64,000 nt of DNA from Aureispira anguillae (lineage in GTDB: Bacteria; Bacteroidota; Bacteroidia; Chitinophagales; Saprospiraceae), in NCBI RefSeq assembly GCF_026000115.1, contig NZ_AP026867.1, positions 6,611,001 to 6,675,000 on the forward strand. Direction: 5' to 3'. The notes under the pieces are model-generated. The model had not been told where the DNA came from. It did no database searches and saw nothing but the letters and a program-made list of their open reading frames with translations. Of this stretch, positions 8,056-17,140 are shown piece by piece. The first letter of the stretch is position 1; the number at the start of each line of letters is the position of its first letter. Made by a program: the position numbers and the translations under genes.

Positions 8056-8318
8056 TTCTTTGGCAAATTGTGTGGAATCGTAAACTACCTTGCCTTCTTA
8101 TTACTACTTTTGTTATAAGTAATAGGTCGTAAGTCGTATGCTTAGTTCCTGTAAATACAGGACATACGACTTACGACCTATTACTTTCTTCTAAACCACA
8201 TAAACGTAGTGCACGAGCAGTTTGGTATGGTGTACCAACGGGGATGCCTAGCAGCGAAGCTAAAAAGTAGTTAAAAGCTTGCCCTTTTTTAGAGTTTACC
8301 ACACGATTTGTCAAAGAA
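8056..8318. repeat. MITE-like element, copy 2 (inverted orientation, with insert)
   Basis: Terminal inverted repeats of 20 bp (8056-8075 and 8299-8318) match those of the copy near 1.5 kb. The central palindrome is a perfect 23-bp repeat (8118-8140 with 8163-8185). Its loop contains a second small palindrome (TCCTGTAAATACAGGA). Relative to copies 1 and 3 the unit is reversed. The right half has about 65 extra bases (roughly 8195-8260), which shifts the palindrome off-centre. Confidence 0.65.
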
Positions 8319-8379
8319 CGATCTTTTTTAATGTTAGAATCTCTTTTGGGGGTGCAGTATATTTAATAGCTCCTTAGAG

Positions 8380-9936
8380 CTAGTTTTTGTACTCCTCTAA
8401 TTGCATTAACTTAGCCATAAAGGGAGCGATAAAAAAGGCCAATAAACCAATGGATAACGTGATGATCCCAAAGCTAACATAGACAGAAACATAAGCGTAT
8501 AATTGTTCAAACGCTTTGCCTTTTTCAGCGGCAATACTTGGATTGAGTTGGGTGATAATTTCGATGAAAGTACCAAAGCTGTCCGTCAGTATATTTTTAT
8601 CTCCATTGTTGACAGTTAGTTGTGCAATTTTACCTGCAAAATAATGCCCATAAAAATAAGAAGAAAACCAAACCCCCATTATAAATGCAATGTATCGAGT
8701 GGGGGATAGTTCGGTTACTTTTGATAAACCAATGGGCGATAAGAATAATTCACCTACAGTTAGCACAAAATAACCAATGACCAGATACACCATAGAGGTT
8801 TGGGCCATGGCATCGGCACTAACGGCAGAACGTCCAAATATAATTGCTGCTAACCCCAGTAAGATTAGCCCAATGCTAAATTTGTAAGGGGCGCTGGGAT
8901 TTTTATTAATTTTGTTAAGCCAGCCCCAAAGCATAGAAAAAGGGATGGCCAGTAAGACAATAAAACTAGCATTAATACTATTGGTTTGAGCCGCAGTGAT
9001 GCCAATTAAATTTACATTTCGATCCGCAAAAAGCACAACCGAGCTTCCTGTTTGTTCAAATAAAGCAGCAAATAAAGTGGAGAGTAAGGTGAAATAAATG
9101 ACAACAATTAAACGCCCTCGCTCAAGGGGGCTAACACGACTTAAAATATAAAGAACGTAAAGCACCAAAAATAGGGTAGCCGCAAAAATTAAGTAGTGCT
9201 CGTATTGATGCAAATATATAATGGCTGCAAAAATTGGAACAACGGCAAAAGCTCCCAATGAAATCCATTGCCCTTGGTTTAATCCGCCCTTTTTTTGGTA
9301 ATAATTGGTTGAGTTGGGCAATTTTCCAGCAGCACCAAAAACATCACTATTGAGCCCTCGTTGAAAGAAAAATAAGCCCAATAACATACCAATTCCTGCT
9401 AACATAAAGCCATAATGCCAACCATAAAGATCGGCAACCCAAGCACAGATAAGGGGGGCTATAGCGGCTCCTAAATTAATACCCAAATAAAAAATCGTAA
9501 AACCAGCATCTCGTTGAGTAGGATTGTTTTTATACAATGCGCCAACAAAAGAAGAAATATTGGGCTTAAAAAATCCATTTCCAACAATAATGAGCCCTAG
9601 AGAGCCATAAAAGAAAAGAGGGGTTTCAAAAGAAAGAAAAAAGTGTCCCAAAGCCATTAGTATACCGCCTAATAAAATGGATTTGCGGTAACCTAGAATT
9701 TTGTCGGCAATAATTCCTCCCCATAAAGGAGTTATATAGACCAGAGACATGTAAGCCGATAAAATCCCAAAGGATACATCGTCTGAATACAATAAGTGTT
9801 GCGTCATATATAGGAGCAAAAGCGCTTTCATTCCATAGAAGGAAAAGCGCTCCCATAATTCTGCAAAAAATAAATAAAAGAGACCTTTGGGGTGCCCAAA
9901 TAAAGTAGTCGTTGGGGCAATTTCTGATGTTTTCAT
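8380..9936 (-). CDS. POT/PTR-family proton-coupled oligopeptide transporter
   Basis: The 518-residue polytopic membrane protein has the POT hallmark ExxERFxxYG near the N-terminus (AELWERFSFYG, residues 25-35), whose charged residues couple proton and peptide binding. About 12-14 hydrophobic helices follow. FLSPIGLSKVTELSPTRY, late in the protein, fits the conserved helix 10-11 region of DtpA/PepT relatives. It should import di- and tripeptides into the cytoplasm using the proton gradient, consistent with a protein-degrading lifestyle (a DPP IV-type peptidase lies in the same window). It is monocistronic as far as can be seen, with no regulatory element recognised. Confidence 0.92.
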   Translation of the reverse strand: MKTSEIAPTTTLFGHPKGLFYLFFAELWERFSFYGMKALLLLYMTQHLLYSDDVSFGILSAYMSLVYITPLWGGIIADKILGYRKSILLGGILMALGHFFLSFETPLFFYGSLGLIIVGNGFFKPNISSFVGALYKNNPTQRDAGFTIFYLGINLGAAIAPLICAWVADLYGWHYGFMLAGIGMLLGLFFFQRGLNSDVFGAAGKLPNSTNYYQKKGGLNQGQWISLGAFAVVPIFAAIIYLHQYEHYLIFAATLFLVLYVLYILSRVSPLERGRLIVVIYFTLLSTLFAALFEQTGSSVVLFADRNVNLIGITAAQTNSINASFIVLLAIPFSMLWGWLNKINKNPSAPYKFSIGLILLGLAAIIFGRSAVSADAMAQTSMVYLVIGYFVLTVGELFLSPIGLSKVTELSPTRYIAFIMGVWFSSYFYGHYFAGKIAQLTVNNGDKNILTDSFGTFIEIITQLNPSIAAEKGKAFEQLYAYVSVYVSFGIITLSIGLLAFFIAPFMAKLMQLEEYKN

Positions 9937-10062
9937 AACAATATTGATTGTGGTTTAAATCTTGTTCAAACGCAAAATCAAACAAAGTTTAGAGAAGCCC
10001 TTGCCTTATTTCAAACTATAGCAAATAATAGTTGTTTGTTGCTTTTTGAAATTGAATAACAA

Positions 10063-11196
10063 TTAATTACAAAAGGTTTTATAGTTTTGATTATCAGGGT
10101 GTTTTGAAAATTCTTCTAGCAAGCCATTTTCAATTAGGATATGTTGGGGGAGCATCCGAAGACGGTATTGACCATTGCCAATAAAGGTGAAAATATCTCT
10201 CCGCTCTAGTTTTTCGTCCTCTGGCAAATTAAGTATGCGGTTACAATTTTCTATAATTCTGCTGAGGTAAGTTTGGTTTTTGAGTTCTCCTGCTCCGCCA
10301 ACAAGAATACATTGTTCTTGTCCCTCTCCCCATTTTCTACGTAGGGCGAATTTTAGTAGATTTTTATATTGAGTAGTTTTAGAACCAAAATCAATTGTTT
10401 TGGCATAAATACCTTTGGATGGAATGGTGATTTTGATCAAAGACCAATCTAAAAACTCCAACATCATTTCACTTGGTCGAGGGGTGTTGGCTAGTTCTAT
10501 TACCCAACTGGTTGCTAGTACTAAAAAAATGGCAATCAAAGATGTTTTTGCAATAATTTTGATGAGCTTATTGGCAAAGCCATTGTTGAGCTGAACAAAA
10601 ACCTCAGGCAGTTGGGAGGCAAACATTAAGGCAACGGCAAGAACGGCAATATAAGCAACGATTTTTAGGTCCCGATCAACAAACGTTTTGTACAGAGAAT
10701 AAGACAATAAATAACAGACAAAACTAGACGCTAATAAATCTGGAATGGCAGGAATGTTAAGCAGCGAATGTTTGGACGAAACACTTAGATTTAATCCAAT
10801 TGTTAATAAGGTAACGAACAAAATCAGTGCAATAATTTTGCTGATGTTTTTCTCATTGTTATAAATAAAATGAGGGGCGTGAGAAAAATAAAAGAGGGCT
10901 AATAATATAAATAGATTGTTGAGGGTAGAAAACAAATTTACTCCTAACAAATAAACTGCACTGCCCTCAAAATCCCAATTATTGCCCAAGTAACCCCATA
11001 TTCCAGAACCAACCCAAACGAATAAGGCCAAACTCAAATAAACTAAGCCTTTGTCGACTCGTTGTTGAGAATTGTCTTCTTCAAATCTAGTATTAAAGCG
11101 TTTGCGGATATTATACCAAATGGCTAATAATAATACTGCTCCAGTAAACGCAATAAACACATGGGCAAGGGTATGGAATATGGCTACTTCTTTCAT
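10063..11196 (-). CDS. Seven-TM membrane protein with cytosolic C-terminal domain
   Basis: I do not recognise this 377-residue protein. The first 235 residues hold about seven hydrophobic helices, starting HTLAHVFIAFTGAVLLL. The last 130 or so are soluble and probably cytosolic. The C-terminal part ends in RRDIFTFIGNGQYRLR, which looks loosely like the wing of an OmpR-type winged helix (the GYRL pattern); this is only a resemblance. Its ATG directly follows the stop codon of the FG-GAP/UnbV gene (TAAATG), so the two are translationally coupled. A membrane sensor or partner for the secreted protein is possible but unproven. Confidence 0.6.
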   Translation of the reverse strand: MKEVAIFHTLAHVFIAFTGAVLLLAIWYNIRKRFNTRFEEDNSQQRVDKGLVYLSLALFVWVGSGIWGYLGNNWDFEGSAVYLLGVNLFSTLNNLFILLALFYFSHAPHFIYNNEKNISKIIALILFVTLLTIGLNLSVSSKHSLLNIPAIPDLLASSFVCYLLSYSLYKTFVDRDLKIVAYIAVLAVALMFASQLPEVFVQLNNGFANKLIKIIAKTSLIAIFLVLATSWVIELANTPRPSEMMLEFLDWSLIKITIPSKGIYAKTIDFGSKTTQYKNLLKFALRRKWGEGQEQCILVGGAGELKNQTYLSRIIENCNRILNLPEDEKLERRDIFTFIGNGQYRLRMLPQHILIENGLLEEFSKHPDNQNYKTFCN

Positions 11197-13083
11197 TTAA
11201 TGTTGTATAATTATTTTATGCGTGGAAGCTTTGTTTTTATTGGCGAACTCTATGCAATAAATTCCACTGTTTAAGGCCTGAATTGGGATGGTCAAATTGT
11301 ATTGACCAGCTTGTTGACGACCATTGTGTTGTTGCCAAACAATTTGCCCAAGTGCATTGATTAGTTTTAATTCGGTGGCTTGTTCTTGAGACAAGCGATA
11401 GCGAATATTAAGCTGTTCATGTGCAGGATTGGGAAAAGCTATAAAATTAAGCGTATTTTGAGAAGGAGAATTTATAGTAGAAATTAAGCCTTCTGTTAGA
11501 TACAGCGTTTGATTGGAGTTGATATTGGCAAGCCGCTCAGTGATACCATTGGGCCAATTGATAACCAAACTGTCTACCAAATTAGCAGTCCCCAATCCAA
11601 AGTGGGCAATAGAACTGTGTTGCGAGCAATGACTACCCCCCGCCGAAATTTCGTGCACCCAAGATTTTCCATTGACATAAATTAAAATTTGAGCGCCAAA
11701 AGCATCTCGATTGCTAACGGTACCTGTTAAAGATACTTTGAGCCAGTTGTTATTGTTGTTGAGATCATTGCGAAGCACAAGTACTTTAATCGTGTCATGC
11801 GTGTGATCGGTTAAGCTAGGAAGTGGGAATAAATCAATGTCCCCGTCATTATCATAATCTCCATAAGCAAACCCACGGCTAGTCGCTAAAGAGTCTACAG
11901 GAATCAATGCACTGATGTCTGAAAAAGTACCATCGCCATTATTGTGATATAATTTATCAGGATCTATATGACTAGTCAACAATTCAGGAATGGCATTAAT
12001 TAAGCCATTGGCAACATACAAATCAAGATAACTGTCATTGTCTATGTCCATAAAACCCGTTCCCCAACCTGTCGCATGTAAGGAGTCTTGAAATATCCAT
12101 TGATTGGTGACACCTGCGGCATTGGTTGTATCGGTAAAAGTACCATCGCCATTATTTTTGTTCAATACATTTCTGCCAATATTAGTAACATAGTAATCTA
12201 AGTCCAAATCTTGGTCATAATCGCCAATGGCAATTCCCATCCCAAACATTTTAGAATTGATATTAGAAGGCATGCTAACATCGCTAAATGAACCAGGATA
12301 GTTATTTTGGTATAAGGCATTGGGAACGATCCATTGCCCAAAGTCATTGGCTGTAAAAATATCAACATCTCGGTCGCTGTCATAATCGGTAAATACTGTA
12401 GCAAGGGTACAACCCAAATCGGCAACATCCATATTGGTCGTAACATCGGTAAAGGTGTTGTCGCCGTTATTCATAAAAAGAATATTTCGGTGGCAAATGT
12501 GTGTAAAACCAATAAAGTTTCCTAGGGAATCAAAAGCCACATCAGCTGTGTCTACATAATTACTAACATACAAATCTAAATAACTGTCTTTGTTATAATC
12601 GCCAAAAGTGACACTTAGTGTCCAAGAACTATCGCCTGCAACGCCAGCGGATGTCGTAATATCCGAAAAAGTGCCATTCCCATTATTTCGGAGCAAATAA
12701 TTAGGGTCCTTTCCTTCCGTTCCTAGATAAATATCTCGATAGCCATCGTTATCAATGTCTCCAGTTACAATGGCAATAAACGCAACGGAATCGGTAAATC
12801 CTAATCCTGCCGCTAAGGTGACATCTGTAAAAGTGCCATCTCCGTTGTTTTTGTATAGAGCAGCTCGTTGAAAACCCCCAGTGTAAAAAATATCAGGAAA
12901 GGTATCGTTGTTATAATCAAAAATAGCAAGTCCGCCTCCCATATCATCGGTTTGATGGTAATGGTCAATCCCTATGCTTGAAGTGACATCACTAAAGGTG
13001 GTTTGGGAATAACTAACGGTTGAGTAGGTTAGGAGTAACAATAAAAATCCCATGAAGGGAAGGGTAAATAATTTTGGGAACAT
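11197..13083 (-). CDS. Secreted FG-GAP/VCBS-repeat, ASPIC/UnbV-domain protein with T9SS sorting domain
   Basis: This 628-residue exported protein begins with a signal peptide (about 1-27, ending TVSYSQ). From about 30 to 430 it has a run of FG-GAP/VCBS repeats with calcium-binding loops of the type DYNNDTFPDIF and NNGDGTFTDVT, predicting a beta-propeller. Around 445-515 is an ASPIC/UnbV domain (DAFGAQILIYVNG ... HFGLGTANLVDSLVINWPNG). The last 85 residues are a type A T9SS C-terminal domain (FPNPAHEQLNIRY ... GIYCIEF). This is the CRTAC1-like architecture common in Bacteroidota. It should cross the outer membrane by the T9SS and be processed by PorU. It is coupled to the 7-TM gene immediately downstream. 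Ligand unknown. Confidence 0.9.
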   Translation of the reverse strand: MFPKLFTLPFMGFLLLLLTYSTVSYSQTTFSDVTSSIGIDHYHQTDDMGGGLAIFDYNNDTFPDIFYTGGFQRAALYKNNGDGTFTDVTLAAGLGFTDSVAFIAIVTGDIDNDGYRDIYLGTEGKDPNYLLRNNGNGTFSDITTSAGVAGDSSWTLSVTFGDYNKDSYLDLYVSNYVDTADVAFDSLGNFIGFTHICHRNILFMNNGDNTFTDVTTNMDVADLGCTLATVFTDYDSDRDVDIFTANDFGQWIVPNALYQNNYPGSFSDVSMPSNINSKMFGMGIAIGDYDQDLDLDYYVTNIGRNVLNKNNGDGTFTDTTNAAGVTNQWIFQDSLHATGWGTGFMDIDNDSYLDLYVANGLINAIPELLTSHIDPDKLYHNNGDGTFSDISALIPVDSLATSRGFAYGDYDNDGDIDLFPLPSLTDHTHDTIKVLVLRNDLNNNNNWLKVSLTGTVSNRDAFGAQILIYVNGKSWVHEISAGGSHCSQHSSIAHFGLGTANLVDSLVINWPNGITERLANINSNQTLYLTEGLISTINSPSQNTLNFIAFPNPAHEQLNIRYRLSQEQATELKLINALGQIVWQQHNGRQQAGQYNLTIPIQALNSGIYCIEFANKNKASTHKIIIQH

Positions 13084-13205
13084 AATAAAATAGTTTTGGC
13101 TCTTTTACATCCCGAACAGCGTTTGCCGTGCGGCTTATGCTGATAGCATAAAGACTAAAGCCACGGACAGCATGCATAGCAAGACATAAAGTAAACCATG
13201 GACTA

Positions 13206-13301
13206 AACGCTAACAAAGGTTAAGCTTTTATTGCTTCTCTTTAGAAAAAATATAGCTCGTAAGTCCTTATATTACATGATTTATAATAATAGAAAAGAAC
13301 G
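13206..13301. repeat. Decayed MITE-like fragment
   Basis: This stretch aligns by eye with the flank (AACACTAACAAAGG-type, TTTAGAA) and the right terminal repeat (ACATGATTT..AAAGAACG) of the copy near 1.5 kb. The central palindrome is reduced to one short arm (CTCGTAAGTCC). The rest of 13084-13534 holds a 9-bp inverted repeat (13414-13422/13439-13447) and nothing else I can name. Confidence 0.4.
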
Positions 13302-13534
13302 TTTAGGAGTGCACAGGATTAATTGCGTTGCTACTGCGTGAGCTTGTGGGATCAAAGAACAATTGTTTTTAGAATTGGGTTAAGTGTTTGGTTAGAATGT
13401 TGTCTTTGGGGAATGGAATGCCTTTTTAGAATAAATGGGGCATTCCAAAACAACAACAAAACTATTTTATCAAAAGTAGCTTAGTATCGTGTACTTAGTT
13501 AGCTTCATGGAATATTTAACTCTAATATAATAAA

Positions 13535-15439
13535 TTATTGCCAATCCCAAGCAGATCCGTATGCCCCTTTAGCATCCACATAGTCCAAAAAATGACTATA
13601 GAATGGAAAACTAGCCAAAGTAGCACTATCTCCTATAATAATCAGCTTCTTTTTGGCCCTAGTCATGGCAACATTCATCCGACGAGTATCCTTCAAAAAT
13701 CCAATTTCCCCTGCATCATTAGAACGCACCATAGAGATATAAATAACATCTCGTTCTTGCCCTTGAAAGGCATCAATGGTGTTGACTTCTATGTTGGCAT
13801 CAGGAAAATGATCAAAATCCTTAACAATGGCATCTTGGATAGCGACAACCTGTTCCCTATAAGGAGATATAATGCCAATAGAAATCGGTTGATCCCCAAC
13901 AATTACTAATAGATTGTCCAGATGTTGTCGCAATACAAAATATTCTTCTGGATTGTAATAACTTTGAGATTCAGGATTAACTTTTTCTTCAAAACCACAG
14001 CCTGCTGTGTCAATGAATTCCATAGGGGCGGAGGGGCTTCCATCCGAAAGCAGCAATTGCCAAGTTGCGACGGCTGTATCTGCCTTTAGTTGAAGGTCAT
14101 AAAATTGCTGATTGGAAAAGCCCATGATGGTATTGTGCATTCGATACTGGGTATCGAGCAAGTTAACGTTTTCTAGGCGTTGAACGCCTTTTTCGAGCAG
14201 TGTTGTGCTAAATCCATTTTTGGCAGCAGTTATACTTTTGACCGTAGGAGGGAGCTGAAACGGGTCGCCAGCAAGAACAACTTTTTGGGCCTTACAAATA
14301 GGAATCCAAGTGGCAGGTTCCAGTGCCTGAGCAGCCTCATCAATAATAATTGTATTAAAGGTCATTTTTTCGATGTGACGACTGACAGCACCAACCAACG
14401 TACTGCAAATAACATCTGCTTCTCGTAACGTTTTGTCAATAATATAGTCTTCCAACATTTTGGCTTGATACATCAAATCCTTTGCTTCTCTATAATTATC
14501 TCTACGATCTTGGCGTTCTTTTGCGCCAAATTTTCGTTTAAATTTTTCGGCATTGCGTCGTACTTTTGCTGCTTCAATTTTCATCTTTTTGACCTCCTGT
14601 ATTTCAGGAAGTGCTTGCAGGATGCCTTCCATGGTGTGCTGCAAAAGACTTTCGTCTACTCTAGAAACATTGCCAATACGAACAACATTAAGACCAGTTT
14701 GAGCTAATTTCTCCGTTAACAAATCTGTGGCAGAATTGGAGGGGGCGCAAACAAGGATAGGCGACTCTCGCTTGACGAGTTGCTGAATAGCCGCCACAAT
14801 AGTGGTAGTTTTGCCTGTGCCAGGAGGACCATGAATGATGGCAACATCTTCGGCAGCAAGGATGTTTTGTACGGCATCATTTTGAGATTTATTGAGGTGT
14901 GGGATTTCGAAATAATGATGCTCTCGATCAAACAAAGGGGGCGTTTTGCCCAATAAAACCTCTCTCAATTCTGCCAAACGATCATTCTTTGCCGCTTTAA
15001 CCATCTTGACGGCACGTTCCATTTCTTGATAACTACGTTCATCAAAATTGAGTTGGATGCCAATTTTTCCCCCTAAAATCCATCGAGGAAGCTGAGTACC
15101 ATATAAAATAATTTTCATACGGTTCCGTTTGATGAAATAAATAACGCCCTTCTCTTCTGTATTATCGCCAAGCACTTTTTCAGAAAAGATACTCACCACT
15201 TGTCCAGAACGAAATTTATGCGGTTTGTCTATGTGTTTGGTTCGCTCTACGACAATAAAAGGATGTTCTCCCAAACTCCAACCAGAACTTTCTATTTGTA
15301 CAGGATACCAACAAGCTCCTTTTTGAATCCGTTGTTGGATACTTAACTCTTTGAGCAGTTCATCAAATTGTCTGCTTTCTTCCTCTTTTTCTTGTTTTAA
15401 TAAATCTAGTAAGTGGTCAAGTTCTTCTTGTGTTGTCAT
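13535..15439 (-). CDS. UPF1/IGHMBP2-like superfamily 1B DNA/RNA helicase
   Basis: The 634-residue protein has a full SF1 helicase set: Walker A GPPGTGKT (204-211), the Walker B variant DEAA (367-370), motif III GDPFQLPPTV (about 391-400), motif V-like DAFQGQERDVIYIS, and motif VI MNVAMTRAKKKLII near the end. The DEAA box and the N-terminal 'stalk/1B' region place it with the UPF1/SMUBP-2 (IGHMBP2) group, which moves 5' to 3' on single-stranded nucleic acid using ATP. Acidic helical residues 1-35 may be a coiled coil. The physiological role of bacterial members is poorly known. It is a single gene with no obvious partners. Confidence 0.9.
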   Translation of the reverse strand: MTTQEELDHLLDLLKQEKEEESRQFDELLKELSIQQRIQKGACWYPVQIESSGWSLGEHPFIVVERTKHIDKPHKFRSGQVVSIFSEKVLGDNTEEKGVIYFIKRNRMKIILYGTQLPRWILGGKIGIQLNFDERSYQEMERAVKMVKAAKNDRLAELREVLLGKTPPLFDREHHYFEIPHLNKSQNDAVQNILAAEDVAIIHGPPGTGKTTTIVAAIQQLVKRESPILVCAPSNSATDLLTEKLAQTGLNVVRIGNVSRVDESLLQHTMEGILQALPEIQEVKKMKIEAAKVRRNAEKFKRKFGAKERQDRRDNYREAKDLMYQAKMLEDYIIDKTLREADVICSTLVGAVSRHIEKMTFNTIIIDEAAQALEPATWIPICKAQKVVLAGDPFQLPPTVKSITAAKNGFSTTLLEKGVQRLENVNLLDTQYRMHNTIMGFSNQQFYDLQLKADTAVATWQLLLSDGSPSAPMEFIDTAGCGFEEKVNPESQSYYNPEEYFVLRQHLDNLLVIVGDQPISIGIISPYREQVVAIQDAIVKDFDHFPDANIEVNTIDAFQGQERDVIYISMVRSNDAGEIGFLKDTRRMNVAMTRAKKKLIIIGDSATLASFPFYSHFLDYVDAKGAYGSAWDWQ

Positions 15440-15645
15440 AAATTAAGCGATTCGTTATTGGTGTTGGTAATCGGGTATCTTTTGTCCCAAGTTAAGGAGT
15501 TTTATCCTTTTTCTTGATTTTTGTGGTAATAAGCTTGTTGTCGCTATCAATTTGCAAAAAGGACAAGTTTTCTATGTTTTGGTGTAAAGAATGTAAATAT
15601 TGAGACAAAACAGGCGTTAAAGACCTGTTTTATCAAGCCCTTTTA

Positions 15646-15653
15646 TATCTTTG
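15646..15653 (+). promoter_or_regulatory. Possible -7 box for the MBOAT/AlgJ pair
   Basis: TATCTTTG fits the Bacteroidota -7 consensus and lies 70 nt before the start of the MBOAT gene. No TTTG box at -33 is visible, so support is moderate at best. Confidence 0.35.
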
Positions 15654-15722
15654 AACGAATTTACTTTTCGCTAGAAATGACCATAATTCTTGTAACCATC
15701 CATTTATAGATCAGTTTTTATT

Positions 15723-17135
15723 ATGATTTTTAGTAGTGCAATTTTTTTGTTTTCTTTTTTGCCAATCGCATTAGGGCTCTATTATTTAGCCCCTCATAAG
15801 CTCAAAAATCTAGTTTTATTGATTGTAAGTTTGATCTTTTATACTTGGGGGGAGGATAAAATTGTAGTAGTAATGCTGCTATCTGCAATGGTTGATTTTT
15901 CTTGTGGGTTATTAATTGAGCGAGGCAACCGCAAGACAGGATTGGCAATTTCTATAGCGACCAATTTGTCGTTTCTATTGTTTTTTAAGTATTTCAATTT
16001 TGCTTTTGACAATTTTAACTACGTTATTGAAACCCTAGGATTCACGAATGCTACCATTCAAAACCTTCCACAAATAGCATTGCCAATCGGCATTAGTTTT
16101 TATACTTTTCAGACCTTGTCTTATACCATAGATGTTTATCGGGGAACGGTTAAAGCCAATAAAAATTTTATCAATTTTGCCACCTATGTAACGATGTTCC
16201 CACAATTGGTAGCAGGACCCATTGTTCGTTATGCCGATATTAATGAGCAATTGGAAGCTAAACAACTTTCTATTGATGATTTTTCTATCGGGGTAGAACG
16301 ATTTATTGTGGGCTTGGCCAAGAAAGTATTGTTGGCGAATACCTTTGCTGCTATTGCAGATAGTATTTTTGCCCTTAATACAGCGGATGTTTCAACGCCT
16401 TTTGCTTGGTTGGGAATAATCGCTTATGCCTTTCAAATCTATTTTGATTTTTCAGGCTATTCTGATATGGCAATAGGATTGGGAAGAATGTTTGGATTTC
16501 GATTTTTAGAAAACTTTAATTACCCTTATATCTCAACCAGTATCAAAGAGTTTTGGCGGCGTTGGCACATCTCCCTTTCGTCGTGGTTTAGAGATTATCT
16601 ATATATATCTTTGGGAGGGAGTAGAGTCGGAAAAATAAAGCTTTATCGAAATCTTTTTATTGTGTTTTTTGTAACGGGCTTGTGGCATGGAGCCAGTTGG
16701 AGTTTTGTTATTTGGGGCTTGTTCCATGGATTGTTTATTGTGATAGAACGGATCGGTTTTGATCAGGTTTTAAGCAAACTATGGAAACCTTTGCAGCATT
16801 TATATACCTTGGTGGTTGTTTTAGTGGGGTGGGTCTTTTTTAGGGCAGAAACCCTGCCTGATGCAATGCGATATCTCCAACAAATGTTTGTTCCATCCCT
16901 AGGCGAAGCAGCAACAAATAGCTATTTGAGCTTTTTATATCTCAATAGTTACACCTTTATCGTTTCCTTATTAGCAATCGTATTTTCTTTCCCTGTTTAC
17001 CATTATTTTGATAAAAAAACTCAGGAACCAGCAGGAGCAATGATACGTATAGTTATGCTATTTGCCTTGTTTGTTTTGTCGATCATTCATTTAGGGGCAG
17101 ATTCCTATAATCCATTTATTTATTTTAGATTTTAA
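15723..17135 (+). CDS. MBOAT-family O-acyltransferase (AlgI-like)
   Basis: The 470-residue multi-pass membrane protein carries the AlgI/DltB-type MBOAT pattern: PQLVAGPIVRYADI, EFWRRWHISLSSWFRDYLYI, and the active-site histidine His322 in TGLWHGASWSF followed by WGLFHG. AlgI-type proteins pass acetyl groups across the inner membrane to a periplasmic transferase that O-acetylates an exopolysaccharide or peptidoglycan. The next gene, 5 bp downstream, encodes an AlgJ/AlgX-like SGNH protein, so the two form an acetylation module. No polymer synthase is encoded nearby, so the acceptor is unknown. The start is well placed, 70 nt after a promoter-like box. Confidence 0.92.
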   Translation: MIFSSAIFLFSFLPIALGLYYLAPHKLKNLVLLIVSLIFYTWGEDKIVVVMLLSAMVDFSCGLLIERGNRKTGLAISIATNLSFLLFFKYFNFAFDNFNYVIETLGFTNATIQNLPQIALPIGISFYTFQTLSYTIDVYRGTVKANKNFINFATYVTMFPQLVAGPIVRYADINEQLEAKQLSIDDFSIGVERFIVGLAKKVLLANTFAAIADSIFALNTADVSTPFAWLGIIAYAFQIYFDFSGYSDMAIGLGRMFGFRFLENFNYPYISTSIKEFWRRWHISLSSWFRDYLYISLGGSRVGKIKLYRNLFIVFFVTGLWHGASWSFVIWGLFHGLFIVIERIGFDQVLSKLWKPLQHLYTLVVVLVGWVFFRAETLPDAMRYLQQMFVPSLGEAATNSYLSFLYLNSYTFIVSLLAIVFSFPVYHYFDKKTQEPAGAMIRIVMLFALFVLSIIHLGADSYNPFIYFRF

Positions 17136-17140
17136 GAGCA

